A stretch of DNA of 64,000 nucleotides. Source: Rhodocyclus gracilis. GTDB taxonomy: Bacteria; Pseudomonadota; Gammaproteobacteria; Burkholderiales; Rhodocyclaceae. Below are positions 19,594 to 28,744 of the stretch, in pieces; within the stretch, counting starts at the first letter, position 1; each line of letters begins with the position of its first letter. The position numbers were made by a program, and so were the translations under genes. Where the stretch lies: contig NZ_WIXJ01000004.1 in assembly GCF_009617575.1 (NCBI RefSeq), forward strand, positions 124,001 through 188,000, in the 5' to 3' direction. Under the pieces are notes generated by a model. It did not search any database. It worked only from the letters and a program-made list of their open reading frames with translations, and had not been told where the DNA came from.

Positions 19594-20274
19594 ATGCGTA
19601 TTCTGCTTGCTGAAGATGACGCCTTGCTTGCCGATGGTTTGGCGCGCGCCTTACGCCAGTTTTCCTACATCGTCGATCAGGTCGGCGATGGTGCGAGCGC
19701 TGATGCCTGGCTGGAAAGCCAGGACTACGATCTTGTCATTCTAGACTTGGGACTGCCCCGCCTAGAAGGTAGCGATGTGTTGCGGCGCCTGCGCGGCCGC
19801 CGGCAGACGCTGCCGGTGCTGATTCTCTCGGCGCGCGATGCGCTGGAAGAGCGCGTACGCCTGCTCAATCTCGGCGCCGACGATTATCTGGTCAAGCCCG
19901 TTGCCCTGAGCGAACTCGAGGCGCGTGTCCGTGCGCTGATCCGCCGTGGCCGCGCCCTGCCCGACCCGGTCTTGCAGCTCGGCGCGCTGCGCCTCGACAC
20001 CGGTGGCAAACGCGCCTTTCTCGCCGACACCCCGCTCGAACTCACCGCACGCGAGTGGATGGCCCTCGAATTCCTGGCGACGCGTGCCAATCGCATCATC
20101 AGCAAGGAGCAGATCATCGACGCGCTGTACGGCTGGAACGAAGACATTTCGCCGAACGCGCTGGAGAAGCTTCTCTCGCGGCTACGCGCCAAGCTCGAGC
20201 CGGGCGGCGTTCTCATCCGTGCCGTGCGCGGACTGGGTTACTACCTCGAATGCACTGATGCGACAAACACCTAG
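19594..20274 (+). CDS. OmpR-family response regulator (QseB/TctD-like)
   Basis: This 226-residue regulator has a receiver domain (acidic pair E7/D8/D9, phospho-acceptor D51 in VILDLGLP, K101-type lysine in LVKPVALSE) and a winged-helix DNA-binding domain with ISKEQIIDALYGWNEDISPNALE. It is divergent from the efflux operon and overlaps the sensor kinase gene by 17 bp, so it probably controls czcCBA in response to a metal. It resembles QseB/PmrA/TctD members. The target is inferred from position. Confidence 0.9.
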   Translation: MRILLAEDDALLADGLARALRQFSYIVDQVGDGASADAWLESQDYDLVILDLGLPRLEGSDVLRRLRGRRQTLPVLILSARDALEERVRLLNLGADDYLVKPVALSELEARVRALIRRGRALPDPVLQLGALRLDTGGKRAFLADTPLELTAREWMALEFLATRANRIISKEQIIDALYGWNEDISPNALEKLLSRLRAKLEPGGVLIRAVRGLGYYLECTDATNT

Positions 20275-21622
20275 CCTGCGCCGGCAGCTGGCGCTGCGGC
20301 TCCTGCCCGCCGTCCTGCTGCTGATCCTCGCCGGCGCCTACACCGCCTACAACGTCGCCCGCGACAGCGCGCTCCTCGCCTACGACCGCGCACTGCTCGA
20401 CACGACGCTGGCGATCTCCGGCCAGATCCATGTCGAACGCGGTGAGGTGCACCTGACGCTGCCACGCGGCGCGGAAGAAATCCTCTTCGTCGACAAATAC
20501 GACAAGATCAGTTTTCGCGTCCTCACCACCGACGGACAGCAGATCGCCGGCACACCGCATCTGCCGCCGCCATCGGCGCCGCCGGAGGAAGAAAACCGCG
20601 TGTACTACGACGCGACGCTCGATGGGCAGCCCGTTCGCGTCGCCGCACTCTTCATCGAGCGCGAAGGAATTCCGCTGACCGTGCTGGTCGCCGAAACGCT
20701 GGTCAAGCGCAACAACCTCACCTGGGAGGTCGTTCTTGGCATGCTGCTTCCCGAGCTTGGCCTCGTTTTCGCGACACTCGCGCTGGTCTGGCTGGGCATC
20801 GGCTCCGGCTTGCGCCCGCTCGATGACTTGCGCAAGCAGCTCGCCCGCCGCTCGCCCAGCGATTTGCGGCCGCTCGATACGGGTCGCTCCTCCGAGGAAA
20901 TCGCCGCCGTCGTCGCCGAGCTCAATCACCTGCTGCTGCGCCTCGATCAGTCGCTCACTGCACAACGCCACTTCGTCTCAGATGCTGCCCACCAGTTGCG
21001 TACGCCGATCGCCGCCTTGCAGGCACAGATGGAACTCGCCCTGCGCAGCGATGCCGCGACCCTGGCAGCGCCGCTGCAAGGCACGGTGAGCGCCGTGCAA
21101 CGACTGGCGCACCTCGTGCAGCAGCTACTGGCGCTGGCGCGGGCCGAGCCCGCGGGTCAGGCGAACGAAGAAATCGTCGATCTGGCAGCAGCCGTGCACC
21201 GCGTTGCCGAAACGATGCTGCCCACCGCCTTTGCCGCCGACATCGATCTGGGGTTCTCGCTGCAAGCCGCACGCGTCAAGGGATCGCCCCTGCTGATCGA
21301 GGAAGCCATCGCCAATCTGATTGATAACGCGCTGCGCTACACACCGCGCCATGGCACCGTGAACGTCAGCCTCATCGCCGACGACAACGGAACGGCGTTG
21401 CGCGTCGAAGACAGCGGGCCGGGCATCCCGGCGAACGCCCGTGAGCAGGTCTTCGAGCGCTTCTTCCGTCTGCCGGAAAGCGGCGGTGACGGCTGCGGAC
21501 TGGGATTGGCCATCGTGCGGCGCATCGCCGGCCAACACGGCGCGACGGTGCGCATCGACGATTCTGCGGAGCTGGGGGGAGCCTTGATCGAGCTGCGTTT
21601 TCCCGCCGCCTGCCAGGGCTGA
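20258..21622 (+). CDS. Sensor histidine kinase (TctE/QseC-like)
   Basis: This 454-residue membrane kinase has an N-terminal helix (LALRLLPAVLLLILAGAY), a periplasmic sensor region of about 130 residues resembling the 2CSK_N domain of TctE-type kinases, a second helix near residue 165, and HAMP-like linker. The phospho-acceptor box FVSDAAHQLRTPIAAL follows, then the ATPase domain with N box (NLIDNALRYTP), G1 (DSGPGIP) and G2 (GCGLGLAI). The ATG at 20258 lies inside the regulator gene. The ligand is unknown, with a metal ion likely given the neighbours. Confidence 0.9.
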   Translation: MRQTPSLRRQLALRLLPAVLLLILAGAYTAYNVARDSALLAYDRALLDTTLAISGQIHVERGEVHLTLPRGAEEILFVDKYDKISFRVLTTDGQQIAGTPHLPPPSAPPEEENRVYYDATLDGQPVRVAALFIEREGIPLTVLVAETLVKRNNLTWEVVLGMLLPELGLVFATLALVWLGIGSGLRPLDDLRKQLARRSPSDLRPLDTGRSSEEIAAVVAELNHLLLRLDQSLTAQRHFVSDAAHQLRTPIAALQAQMELALRSDAATLAAPLQGTVSAVQRLAHLVQQLLALARAEPAGQANEEIVDLAAAVHRVAETMLPTAFAADIDLGFSLQAARVKGSPLLIEEAIANLIDNALRYTPRHGTVNVSLIADDNGTALRVEDSGPGIPANAREQVFERFFRLPESGGDGCGLGLAIVRRIAGQHGATVRIDDSAELGGALIELRFPAACQG

Positions 21623-21654
21623 GGCCGACCGCCCGACAGCGACGGCCGCGCGAA

Positions 21655-22419
21655 TCAGGAAATCGTCGTCGGCTTTTTGCGGCGGAAGAGGCGGATCAGG
21701 GCCTGGATATAGCCCGAGAACGCGTAGCCGACGAAGAGCAGGAACAAGGCGGCCGGCGTATCGTACGAGATGACGGCGAAGCCCAGCGCCATGGCGACGA
21801 TGAAGATAAAGGGCACGCTGCGCCGCAGATTGATGTCCTTGAAGCTGTAGAAGCGGACATTCGTCACCATCGAGATGCCGGCAAACATCACCAGCGCGCA
21901 GGCGATCCAGCGCACATCGAACGCCGCGATGTCGTTATCGAGCGCCACCCAGACGAAACCGGCCACCAGCGCGGCCGCCGCCGGACTCGGCAGCCCCTGG
22001 AAGTAGCGCTTGTCGACGACTTCCAGCGTGGTGTTGAAGCGCGCCAGACGCAGCGCCGCACCGACACAGTAGATGAAGGCGGCGATCCAGCCGAGCCGGC
22101 CCATGTCCTTCAGTGCCCAGACATAGGCAACGAGGGCCGGCGCGACGCCGAAGGAAACCATGTCGGAGAGCGAATCGTATTCGGCGCCGAAGGCGCTCTG
22201 CGTGCGCGTCAGACGCGCCACGCGACCGTCGAGGCCGTCGAGCACCATGGCGACGAAGATGGCGACTGCCGCCAGCTCGAACGCCCCCTTCATTGCCTGG
22301 ACGACGGCAAAGAAGCCGCAAAACAGGGCAGCCGTCGTAAACAGATTGGGAAGAACGTAAATCCCGCGACGACGCAACTCGGGATTGAACAGGGTCTTGC
22401 GGGGCTTTATTTCCGGCAT
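21655..22419 (-). CDS. pssA: CDP-diacylglycerol--serine O-phosphatidyltransferase
   Basis: This 254-residue integral membrane enzyme makes phosphatidylserine from CDP-diacylglycerol and serine. It carries the CDP-alcohol phosphatidyltransferase motif as DGLDGRVAR followed by GAEYDSLSD (D-G-x2-x-x-R...G-x3-D-x3-D). The length and the opening RRRGIYVLPNLFTTAALFCG fit the membrane (type II) PssA. It begins 3 bp after psd ends, so the two consecutive steps to phosphatidylethanolamine are coupled. It is convergent with the sensor kinase gene. Confidence 0.94.
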   Translation of the reverse strand: MPEIKPRKTLFNPELRRRGIYVLPNLFTTAALFCGFFAVVQAMKGAFELAAVAIFVAMVLDGLDGRVARLTRTQSAFGAEYDSLSDMVSFGVAPALVAYVWALKDMGRLGWIAAFIYCVGAALRLARFNTTLEVVDKRYFQGLPSPAAAALVAGFVWVALDNDIAAFDVRWIACALVMFAGISMVTNVRFYSFKDINLRRSVPFIFIVAMALGFAVISYDTPAALFLLFVGYAFSGYIQALIRLFRRKKPTTIS

Positions 22420-22422
22420 GCT

Positions 22423-23064
22423 TCAGGCAAGTTCGGCCAAAACGGTGGTCGAAGCATACACCTTTTCGCCGATCGTCACCTTGACGCGGGCGTCGAGCGG
22501 CAGGTACACGTCGAGGCGCGAACCGAAGCGGATGAAGCCGTAGCGCTCGCCGCGAACCAGCTGCTTGCCGGCATCGACGTAGCAGAGGATGCGGCGGGCG
22601 ACGAGGCCGGCGACCTGCACCGAGGTCACATCCTGGCCGTCGGCGGTGCGCAGCCACAGCGCGTTGCGCTCGTTCTCGGTCGACGCCTTGTCGAGCGCGG
22701 CATTGACGAACTTGCCAGGGTTGTACCAGCGCTGCTTGACCTCGCCGTCGACCGGGCTGCGCTGCGAATGCACGTTGAACACGTTCATGAACACGCTGAC
22801 CTTGATCGCCTGGCGGTCGAGGTAAGGATCGCGCACTTCCTCGACGACGACGATGCGGCCATCAGCCGGCGCGACGACACTCTTCGCGTCACCCGAAATG
22901 ACACGCGGCGGATCGCGGAAAAATTGCAGGACGAAGATCGCGATGATCCACAGGGGGAAGGCCGGCATGGCGCCCAGCGAAAGGTGGACGGCAAGCGCGG
23001 CGGCGATGGCGATGCCGAGGAACGGCCAGCCCTCGCGGGCAATAATGGGATGCGGATAGTTCAT
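22423..23064 (-). CDS. psd: Phosphatidylserine decarboxylase, short form
   Basis: This 213-residue pro-enzyme decarboxylates phosphatidylserine to phosphatidylethanolamine. It is the short 'archaeal-type' Psd used by many Betaproteobacteria. The self-cleavage/pyruvoyl site is [11 protein letters not shown], cleaved between Gly and Ser. The N-terminus has membrane-associating hydrophobic segments ([17 protein letters not shown]). [15 protein letters not shown] contains conserved active-site residues. It precedes pssA and follows ilvC by about 214 bp with a terminator between. Confidence 0.94.
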   Translation of the reverse strand: MNYPHPIIAREGWPFLGIAIAAALAVHLSLGAMPAFPLWIIAIFVLQFFRDPPRVISGDAKSVVAPADGRIVVVEEVRDPYLDRQAIKVSVFMNVFNVHSQRSPVDGEVKQRWYNPGKFVNAALDKASTENERNALWLRTADGQDVTSVQVAGLVARRILCYVDAGKQLVRGERYGFIRFGSRLDVYLPLDARVKVTIGEKVYASTTVLAELA

Positions 23065-23230
23065 CAGGCGGAGATCGTCCAGAAAATGGCGGCGAAGCGC
23101 CGGATAAGCCGCGAGTGCAACAGCGTGGAATCACCGCGTCACGCAATAACGCATTCGCAGAAACAACAACCCGCCCAGACCAGCCATCGGCCACACCGAC
23201 GACGCAGGTCCACGCGGGAACAGCGACAGC

Positions 23231-23263
23231 AAAAACGGGCGCGACCCGCAGGCCGCGCCCGTC
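23231..23263 (-). terminator. Intrinsic terminator after ilvC
   Basis: On the minus strand a 9-bp stem (ACGGGCGCG with CGCGCCCGT, 23235-23243 and 23254-23262) is followed by a run of T (23231-23235). It lies 16 bp past the ilvC stop, so psd-pssA probably has its own promoter or receives read-through. Confidence 0.7.
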
Positions 23264-23278
23264 GTCATACGGCGAAGC

Positions 23279-24376
<1,098 letters not shown>

Positions 24377-24868
24377 TTACACCTTGAGGATACGGTCGCC
24401 GCGGCCGATGCCGCCAACGCCGGTACGCACGGTTTCGAGGATGAGACCGCGATCGATCGCCTGGATGAAGGCGTCGAGCTTGGCCCCCGGGCCGGTGAGT
24501 TCGATCACGTAGGTCGACTCGGTCACATCGATGATGCGTCCGCGGAAGATCTCCGCCATACGCTTCATCTCCTCGCGGTCTTTGCCGGCGGCGCGGACCT
24601 TGATCAACATCAACTCGCGCTCGATATGCGCGGCTTCGGACAAATCGACGACCTTGATGACGTCGACGAGTTTGTTGAGCTGTTTGGTGATCTGTTCAAG
24701 AATCTCTTCGGAGCCGGAGGTGACGATCGTCATCCGCGACAGCGAAGCGTCTTCCGTCGGCGCGACGGTGAGTGATTCGATGTTGTAACCACGCGCCGAG
24801 AAGAGGCCGGCCACGCGCGACAGGGCGCCGGCTTCGTTTTCCAGCAGAATCGAAATGATGTGTCGCAT
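24377..24868 (-). CDS. ilvH: Acetolactate synthase small (regulatory) subunit
   Basis: This 163-residue ACT-domain protein binds the catalytic subunit and gives valine feedback control. The N-terminal ACT domain reads MRHIISILLENEAGALSRVA followed by GLFSARGYNIESLTV; the second half is the C-terminal ACT-like domain. It starts 11 bp after the ilvB stop, so the holoenzyme subunits are made together. Confidence 0.96.
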   Translation of the reverse strand: MRHIISILLENEAGALSRVAGLFSARGYNIESLTVAPTEDASLSRMTIVTSGSEEILEQITKQLNKLVDVIKVVDLSEAAHIERELMLIKVRAAGKDREEMKRMAEIFRGRIIDVTESTYVIELTGPGAKLDAFIQAIDRGLILETVRTGVGGIGRGDRILKV

Positions 24869-24879
24869 GTCGTCGCCCC

Positions 24880-26589
24880 TCAGATATCTTCAGCCAGAAT
24901 CATTTCCGACAAGCCCCTGCCCGCGGCCACCATCGGGAAGACATTGGCCGTCGGATCCGTGCGGAAATCGAGGAAGACCAACTCGTTCTTGTGCTCGATG
25001 AATGCCTTCCGAAGCGCCGGCTCGACATCCTCGGGCTTCTCGACGCGGATGCCGACGTGGCCGTACGCCTCGGCGAGTTTGACGAAATCGGGCAGCGAAT
25101 CCATGTAGGACTCGGAATAGCGGCTGCCGTAGAACATCTCCTGCCACTGCCGCACCATGCCGAGGTAACGGTTGTTGAGGCTGATGATCTTGATCGGCAG
25201 GCGGAATTGCTTGGCCGTCGACAACTCCTGGATGCACATCTGGATGGAGCCCTCGCCCGTCACGCAGGCAACCGGACGGTCCGGATTGGCAAGCGCCGCG
25301 CCCATGGCGTACGGCAAGCCGACGCCCATGGTGCCGAGGCCACCGGAGTTGAGCCAGCGCCGCGGCTGCTCGAACTTATAGTATTGCGCTGCCCACATCT
25401 GGTGCTGGCCAACGTCGGAAGCGATGATCGCGTCGCCGCCGGTGATCTCGTGCAACTTCTCGATCACGTACTGCGGCATGATGACGTCGCTCTTGCGGGT
25501 GTAATGCATACACTTCTTGGCGCGCCAGGCTTCGATCTGTTCCCACCAGTCCGCCAGCGCACCCGTGTCGGCACGCGGCTTGTCGGAGTCGAGCAAACGC
25601 AGCATTTCTTCGAGCACTTCCGCCACACCGCCGACGATCGGCACATCGACCTTGACCCGCTTGGAGATCGACGACGGGTCGATATCGATGTGGATGATCT
25701 TGCGCGATTCGCTGCAGAAGTGATCGACGTTACCGATGACGCGGTCGTCAAAACGCGCGCCGATGGCGATCAGCACGTCGCTGTGCTGCATCGCCATATT
25801 GGCTTCGACCGTGCCGTGCATGCCGGGCATGCCGAGGTACTGGCGGTCGCTCGCCGGATACGCCCCCAAGCCCATCAGCGTGTTGCAAACCGGCACGCCA
25901 AGACGTCGCACCAAACGCGTCAGCGGGTCAGCAGCGTTCGAGAGGATGACGCCGCCGCCGGCATAAACCATTGGCCGCTTGGCATCCTGCAGGAGTTGCA
26001 CGGCCTTGCGGATCTGGCCGAGATGTCCCTTGACGACCGTGTTGTACGAGCGCATCTGGATCGTCTTGGGGTACTCGAACTCACACTTGTCGGCCGTAAC
26101 GTCTTTCGGAATATCGACGACCACCGGCCCGGGGCGCCCCGTGCTAGCGATGTAGAACGCCTTCTTGAGCGTCAGCGCCAGGTCGCGCACGTCCTTGACG
26201 AGGAAATTGTGCTTCACGCACGGCCGCGTAATGCCGACCGTATCGCATTCCTGGAACGCATCCTGACCGATATAGGCCGTCGGCACCTGACCGGTGATCA
26301 CCACCAGCGGAATCGAATCCATATAGGCCGTGGCGATGCCGGTTACCGCGTTGGTCGCACCGGGGCCGGACGTTACCAGCGCTACACCCACCTTGTGCGA
26401 AGAGCGCGCCAGCCCGTCGGCAGCGTGCACTGCGGCCTGTTCGTGACGGACAAGAACGTGTTTGACCTTGTCCTGCTTGAAAAGCTCGTCGTAAATGTGC
26501 AAAACCGAGCCACCGGGATAGCCGAAAACATACTCGACCTTTTCTTCCTGGAGGCACCTGATTACAATCTCCGCACCGGTCATCATCAT
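24880..26589 (-). CDS. ilvB: Acetolactate synthase large (catalytic) subunit
   Basis: This 569-residue ThDP- and FAD-dependent enzyme makes acetolactate or acetohydroxybutyrate from pyruvate. Seen are YVFGYPGGSVLHIYDEL with the neighbouring catalytic Glu in HEQAAVHAADGLAR, the FAD region, and the ThDP/Mg motif GEGSIQMCIQELSTA plus NNRYLGMVRQWQ. The frame opens with three consecutive ATG codons, and AAGG 8 bp before the first favours that one. It heads the ilvB-ilvH-ilvC operon. I saw no Val/Leu/Ile-rich leader peptide in the 137-bp divergent gap, so attenuation is not supported. Confidence 0.97.
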   Translation of the reverse strand: MMMTGAEIVIRCLQEEKVEYVFGYPGGSVLHIYDELFKQDKVKHVLVRHEQAAVHAADGLARSSHKVGVALVTSGPGATNAVTGIATAYMDSIPLVVITGQVPTAYIGQDAFQECDTVGITRPCVKHNFLVKDVRDLALTLKKAFYIASTGRPGPVVVDIPKDVTADKCEFEYPKTIQMRSYNTVVKGHLGQIRKAVQLLQDAKRPMVYAGGGVILSNAADPLTRLVRRLGVPVCNTLMGLGAYPASDRQYLGMPGMHGTVEANMAMQHSDVLIAIGARFDDRVIGNVDHFCSESRKIIHIDIDPSSISKRVKVDVPIVGGVAEVLEEMLRLLDSDKPRADTGALADWWEQIEAWRAKKCMHYTRKSDVIMPQYVIEKLHEITGGDAIIASDVGQHQMWAAQYYKFEQPRRWLNSGGLGTMGVGLPYAMGAALANPDRPVACVTGEGSIQMCIQELSTAKQFRLPIKIISLNNRYLGMVRQWQEMFYGSRYSESYMDSLPDFVKLAEAYGHVGIRVEKPEDVEPALRKAFIEHKNELVFLDFRTDPTANVFPMVAAGRGLSEMILAEDI

Positions 26590-26726
26590 CGCAGTCGCCT
26601 TACCAAGCTGAGTGCTCGAAAAAACCGGTTACGTTAATGCTTGGACTCCGATTGGTCAAGGCTCCTCCATGAGACATCGCGGGGGGCAACGCCGATGCTC
26701 CGGGTTTCAAAAAAAGGAATCCTCCT

Positions 26727-27290
26727 CTGGCCAGCCAACGAGAACTGTCCGACTTTCTCGCCGCCGTTGAACGCCGCGCCTTCAAGCAGGCGATGTTTGC
26801 CGTGCGCAACGAAGAAGCTGCGCTCGACATCGTGCAGGATTCGATGATGAAACTTGCAGAAAAATACAGCACCCGGCCGCCCGAAGAGTTGCCGATGCTG
26901 TTTCAGCGCATTCTGCAAAACACCATCCGCGACTATTATCGACGCAGCAAGGTACGCTCGCTGTGGACGACGCTCTTTTCCTCACTCACGACCAGCGACA
27001 ACGAGGATCAGGATCCGCTCGACACCCTTCAGACGGAAGACGGCGACGATTCCCCCGACACGCCGCACCGCCAGTTTGAGCAGGCACAAACGCTGAAACT
27101 GATCGAAAAAGAGATCATGGCGCTCCCCGCACGTCAACGGGAAGCCTTCATGATGCGTTACTGGGAAGATATGGACGTCGCCGAAACTGCCCAAGCCATG
27201 GGCTGTTCGGAGGGTAGCGTCAAGACACATTGCTCGCGCGCCACGCACACACTGGCGGCTGCGCTCGCAGCAAAAGGAGTTAGCTTATGA
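26727..27290 (+). CDS. ECF-type RNA polymerase sigma factor (CTG start)
   Basis: This 187-residue sigma-70-like factor has region 2 (FKQAMFAVRNEEAALDIVQD, KYSTRPPEELPMLFQRILQN) and region 4 (LPARQREAFMMRYWEDMDVA, GCSEGSVKTHCSRA). The first ATG (26793) would cut into region 2. The frame continues upstream as ASQRELSDFLAAVERRAFKQ to a CTG at 26727 preceded 8-9 bp by AAGGA, and no ATG/GTG/TTG exists before the in-frame stop at 26670. It overlaps the DUF3619 gene by 4 bp and heads a four-gene block of envelope proteins. Which genes it controls is unknown. Confidence 0.88.
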   Translation: MASQRELSDFLAAVERRAFKQAMFAVRNEEAALDIVQDSMMKLAEKYSTRPPEELPMLFQRILQNTIRDYYRRSKVRSLWTTLFSSLTTSDNEDQDPLDTLQTEDGDDSPDTPHRQFEQAQTLKLIEKEIMALPARQREAFMMRYWEDMDVAETAQAMGCSEGSVKTHCSRATHTLAAALAAKGVSL

Positions 27291-27676
27291 ACGAAGCCGA
27301 AGAACTACAGTTTGCACGCCAGCTTCGCCTACGCTTGAACCGTGGCCTGCATGAACTGCCTGCCGAAACGACCGCACGACTGCAGGCGGCGCGCCAACTC
27401 GCCCTGTCGCGGCAACGCGTAGCCGCCTCCAGCTCGGTACTCGCCACGGTCGGTGAATACGTTCACTCACGCGTCGAGCGCGTCCGCATCGATCAACTGC
27501 TGGCCGCCTTGGCGTTGGCGCTGTGTATCGCCTTCACCGCCTACTGGCACGCCGATCAAAGCATTTCCGACCTGGAAGAAATTGACAGTGCCCTGCTCGC
27601 CGACGACTTGCCGGTGGCCGCCCTTACCGACAAAGGCTTCGATGCATGGTTGAAAAGCTCCTCAGCATCGCAGTAG
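27287..27676 (+). CDS. DUF3619 family single-span membrane protein, possible anti-sigma factor
   Basis: This 129-residue protein has an Arg-rich cytoplasmic N-terminal half, one membrane helix (LLAALALALCIAFTAYW, about 70-86) and a short outer segment ending with EIDSALLADDLPVAALTDKG, the DUF3619 hallmark. The topology and the 4-bp overlap with the sigma factor gene suggest it anchors or inhibits the sigma factor. No zinc anti-sigma motif (HxxxCxxC) is present, so this role is inference from layout. Its end overlaps the start of the DUF3106 gene by 31 bp. Confidence 0.8.
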   Translation: MNEAEELQFARQLRLRLNRGLHELPAETTARLQAARQLALSRQRVAASSSVLATVGEYVHSRVERVRIDQLLAALALALCIAFTAYWHADQSISDLEEIDSALLADDLPVAALTDKGFDAWLKSSSASQ

Positions 27677-28278
27677 CGCTGAGCTGTTTGTTGAGTTCCG
27701 GTAGTTGGGCGGCGACGACCAACATCGGCCCGTCGACGATCATCGCGACGCCACCGCAGCCGACCTGGAATGAGCTTGCCTTCCAGCAGCAGAGTGTCCT
27801 TGCGCCCTTGGCCAGCGACTGGGACAAGATGGAGAACTATCGTCGCAAGAAATGGCTGGGCATCGCCCAGCGCTTTGCGACGATGACACCGGCGGAGCAG
27901 CAACGGGTGCAGGCGCAGATGTACGAATGGACGAAGCTGACACCGCAGCAACGTCAGGCGGCGCGCCTGAAATACCAGACAGTCAATCAGCTGCCTCCCG
28001 AAAAGAAACAGGAACTTAAGCAACAATGGGAGGCGTACTCAAGCCTGCCCGAAGACGAAAAGCGCCGCCTGCAGGAACAGGCGGCGGCTGCAGCCGCCGC
28101 CGCGACGCCGAAACCCGGACGCCACGCCGCGCCCGCTGGCGTTGTGCCTGGCGCCACCGCCCCTGTCGCTCCTGCGCCCGCAAAGCTCCTGAAGCCAGCT
28201 GACGCGACCGTTCCGCCCCCGGCACCGGCGCCCCTGCCGAGCGCCCCCATTGCCGCCGAACCGGCCACACATCCCTAA
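27646..28278 (+). CDS. DUF3106 family periplasmic protein
   Basis: This 210-residue protein has a signal peptide (VEKLLSIAVALSCLLSSGSWA) and a helical core with repeated LTPxQRQ-like motifs (MTPAEQQRVQ, LTPQQRQAARLKY), then an Ala/Pro-rich tail. The repeats resemble the LTxxQ motifs of periplasmic CpxP/Spy/CnrX proteins. Given the sigma factor and possible anti-sigma factor upstream, it could act as the periplasmic sensor, but that is inference. The ATG overlaps the previous gene by 31 bp and its stop overlaps the next start (TAATG). Confidence 0.8.
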   Translation: MVEKLLSIAVALSCLLSSGSWAATTNIGPSTIIATPPQPTWNELAFQQQSVLAPLASDWDKMENYRRKKWLGIAQRFATMTPAEQQRVQAQMYEWTKLTPQQRQAARLKYQTVNQLPPEKKQELKQQWEAYSSLPEDEKRRLQEQAAAAAAAATPKPGRHAAPAGVVPGATAPVAPAPAKLLKPADATVPPPAPAPLPSAPIAAEPATHP

Positions 28279-28718
28279 TGAGCGATTCTTTCAACGCCCG
28301 CCCCGGAATCCCCCGGCGGCTGGCGAGCATGGCCTACGAAATATTGCTGCTGGCCGCAGCACTTCTCATTCTGATGGTGTTGCCGCACGTACTGATTGGT
28401 GCCTTCACGCATCGTCTGGCGACGCCACTTGTCCTGCAGGCACACTTCTTCCTCGCCCTGCTGCTCTATTTCGGCTGGTTCTGGACGCATGGCGGGCAAA
28501 CGCTGGCCATGAAAACCTGGCGACTAAAGCTGCATGATGCCGCAGGCGGGCCGATTCGCCCGGCGCAGGCGCTGATCCGCTACCTGCTTAGCTATCCGAG
28601 CCTGCTTCTTGGGGGCGTCGGCATTTTCTGGGCTTTTTTTGACCGCGATGGGCAGTTTCTGCATGACCGTCTGGCCGGCACGCGCATCGCATTGCTGCCG
28701 CCTGCCCCAAAAGCCTGA
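28278..28718 (+). CDS. RDD family membrane protein
   Basis: This 146-residue protein belongs to the RDD family (helices with conserved Arg-Asp-Asp positions). After RRLASMAYEILLLAAALLIL come a second helix, GGQTLAMKTWRLKLHDAAGG, and a C-terminal region with FDRDGQFLHDRLAGTR, the typical RDD ending. Function is unknown; such proteins may transport ions or solutes. It is the last of four overlapping genes starting with the sigma factor, and its ATG overlaps the previous stop codon. Confidence 0.88.
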   Translation: MSDSFNARPGIPRRLASMAYEILLLAAALLILMVLPHVLIGAFTHRLATPLVLQAHFFLALLLYFGWFWTHGGQTLAMKTWRLKLHDAAGGPIRPAQALIRYLLSYPSLLLGGVGIFWAFFDRDGQFLHDRLAGTRIALLPPAPKA

Positions 28719-28744
28719 CGGCAAGGCGCCGTCCCTCTGCGTCG

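Noticed and set aside
26600-26726. Possible attenuator leader peptide for ilvB
   Set aside because: The short minus-strand frame here is not rich in Val, Leu or Ile, and no terminator/antiterminator pair was evident.
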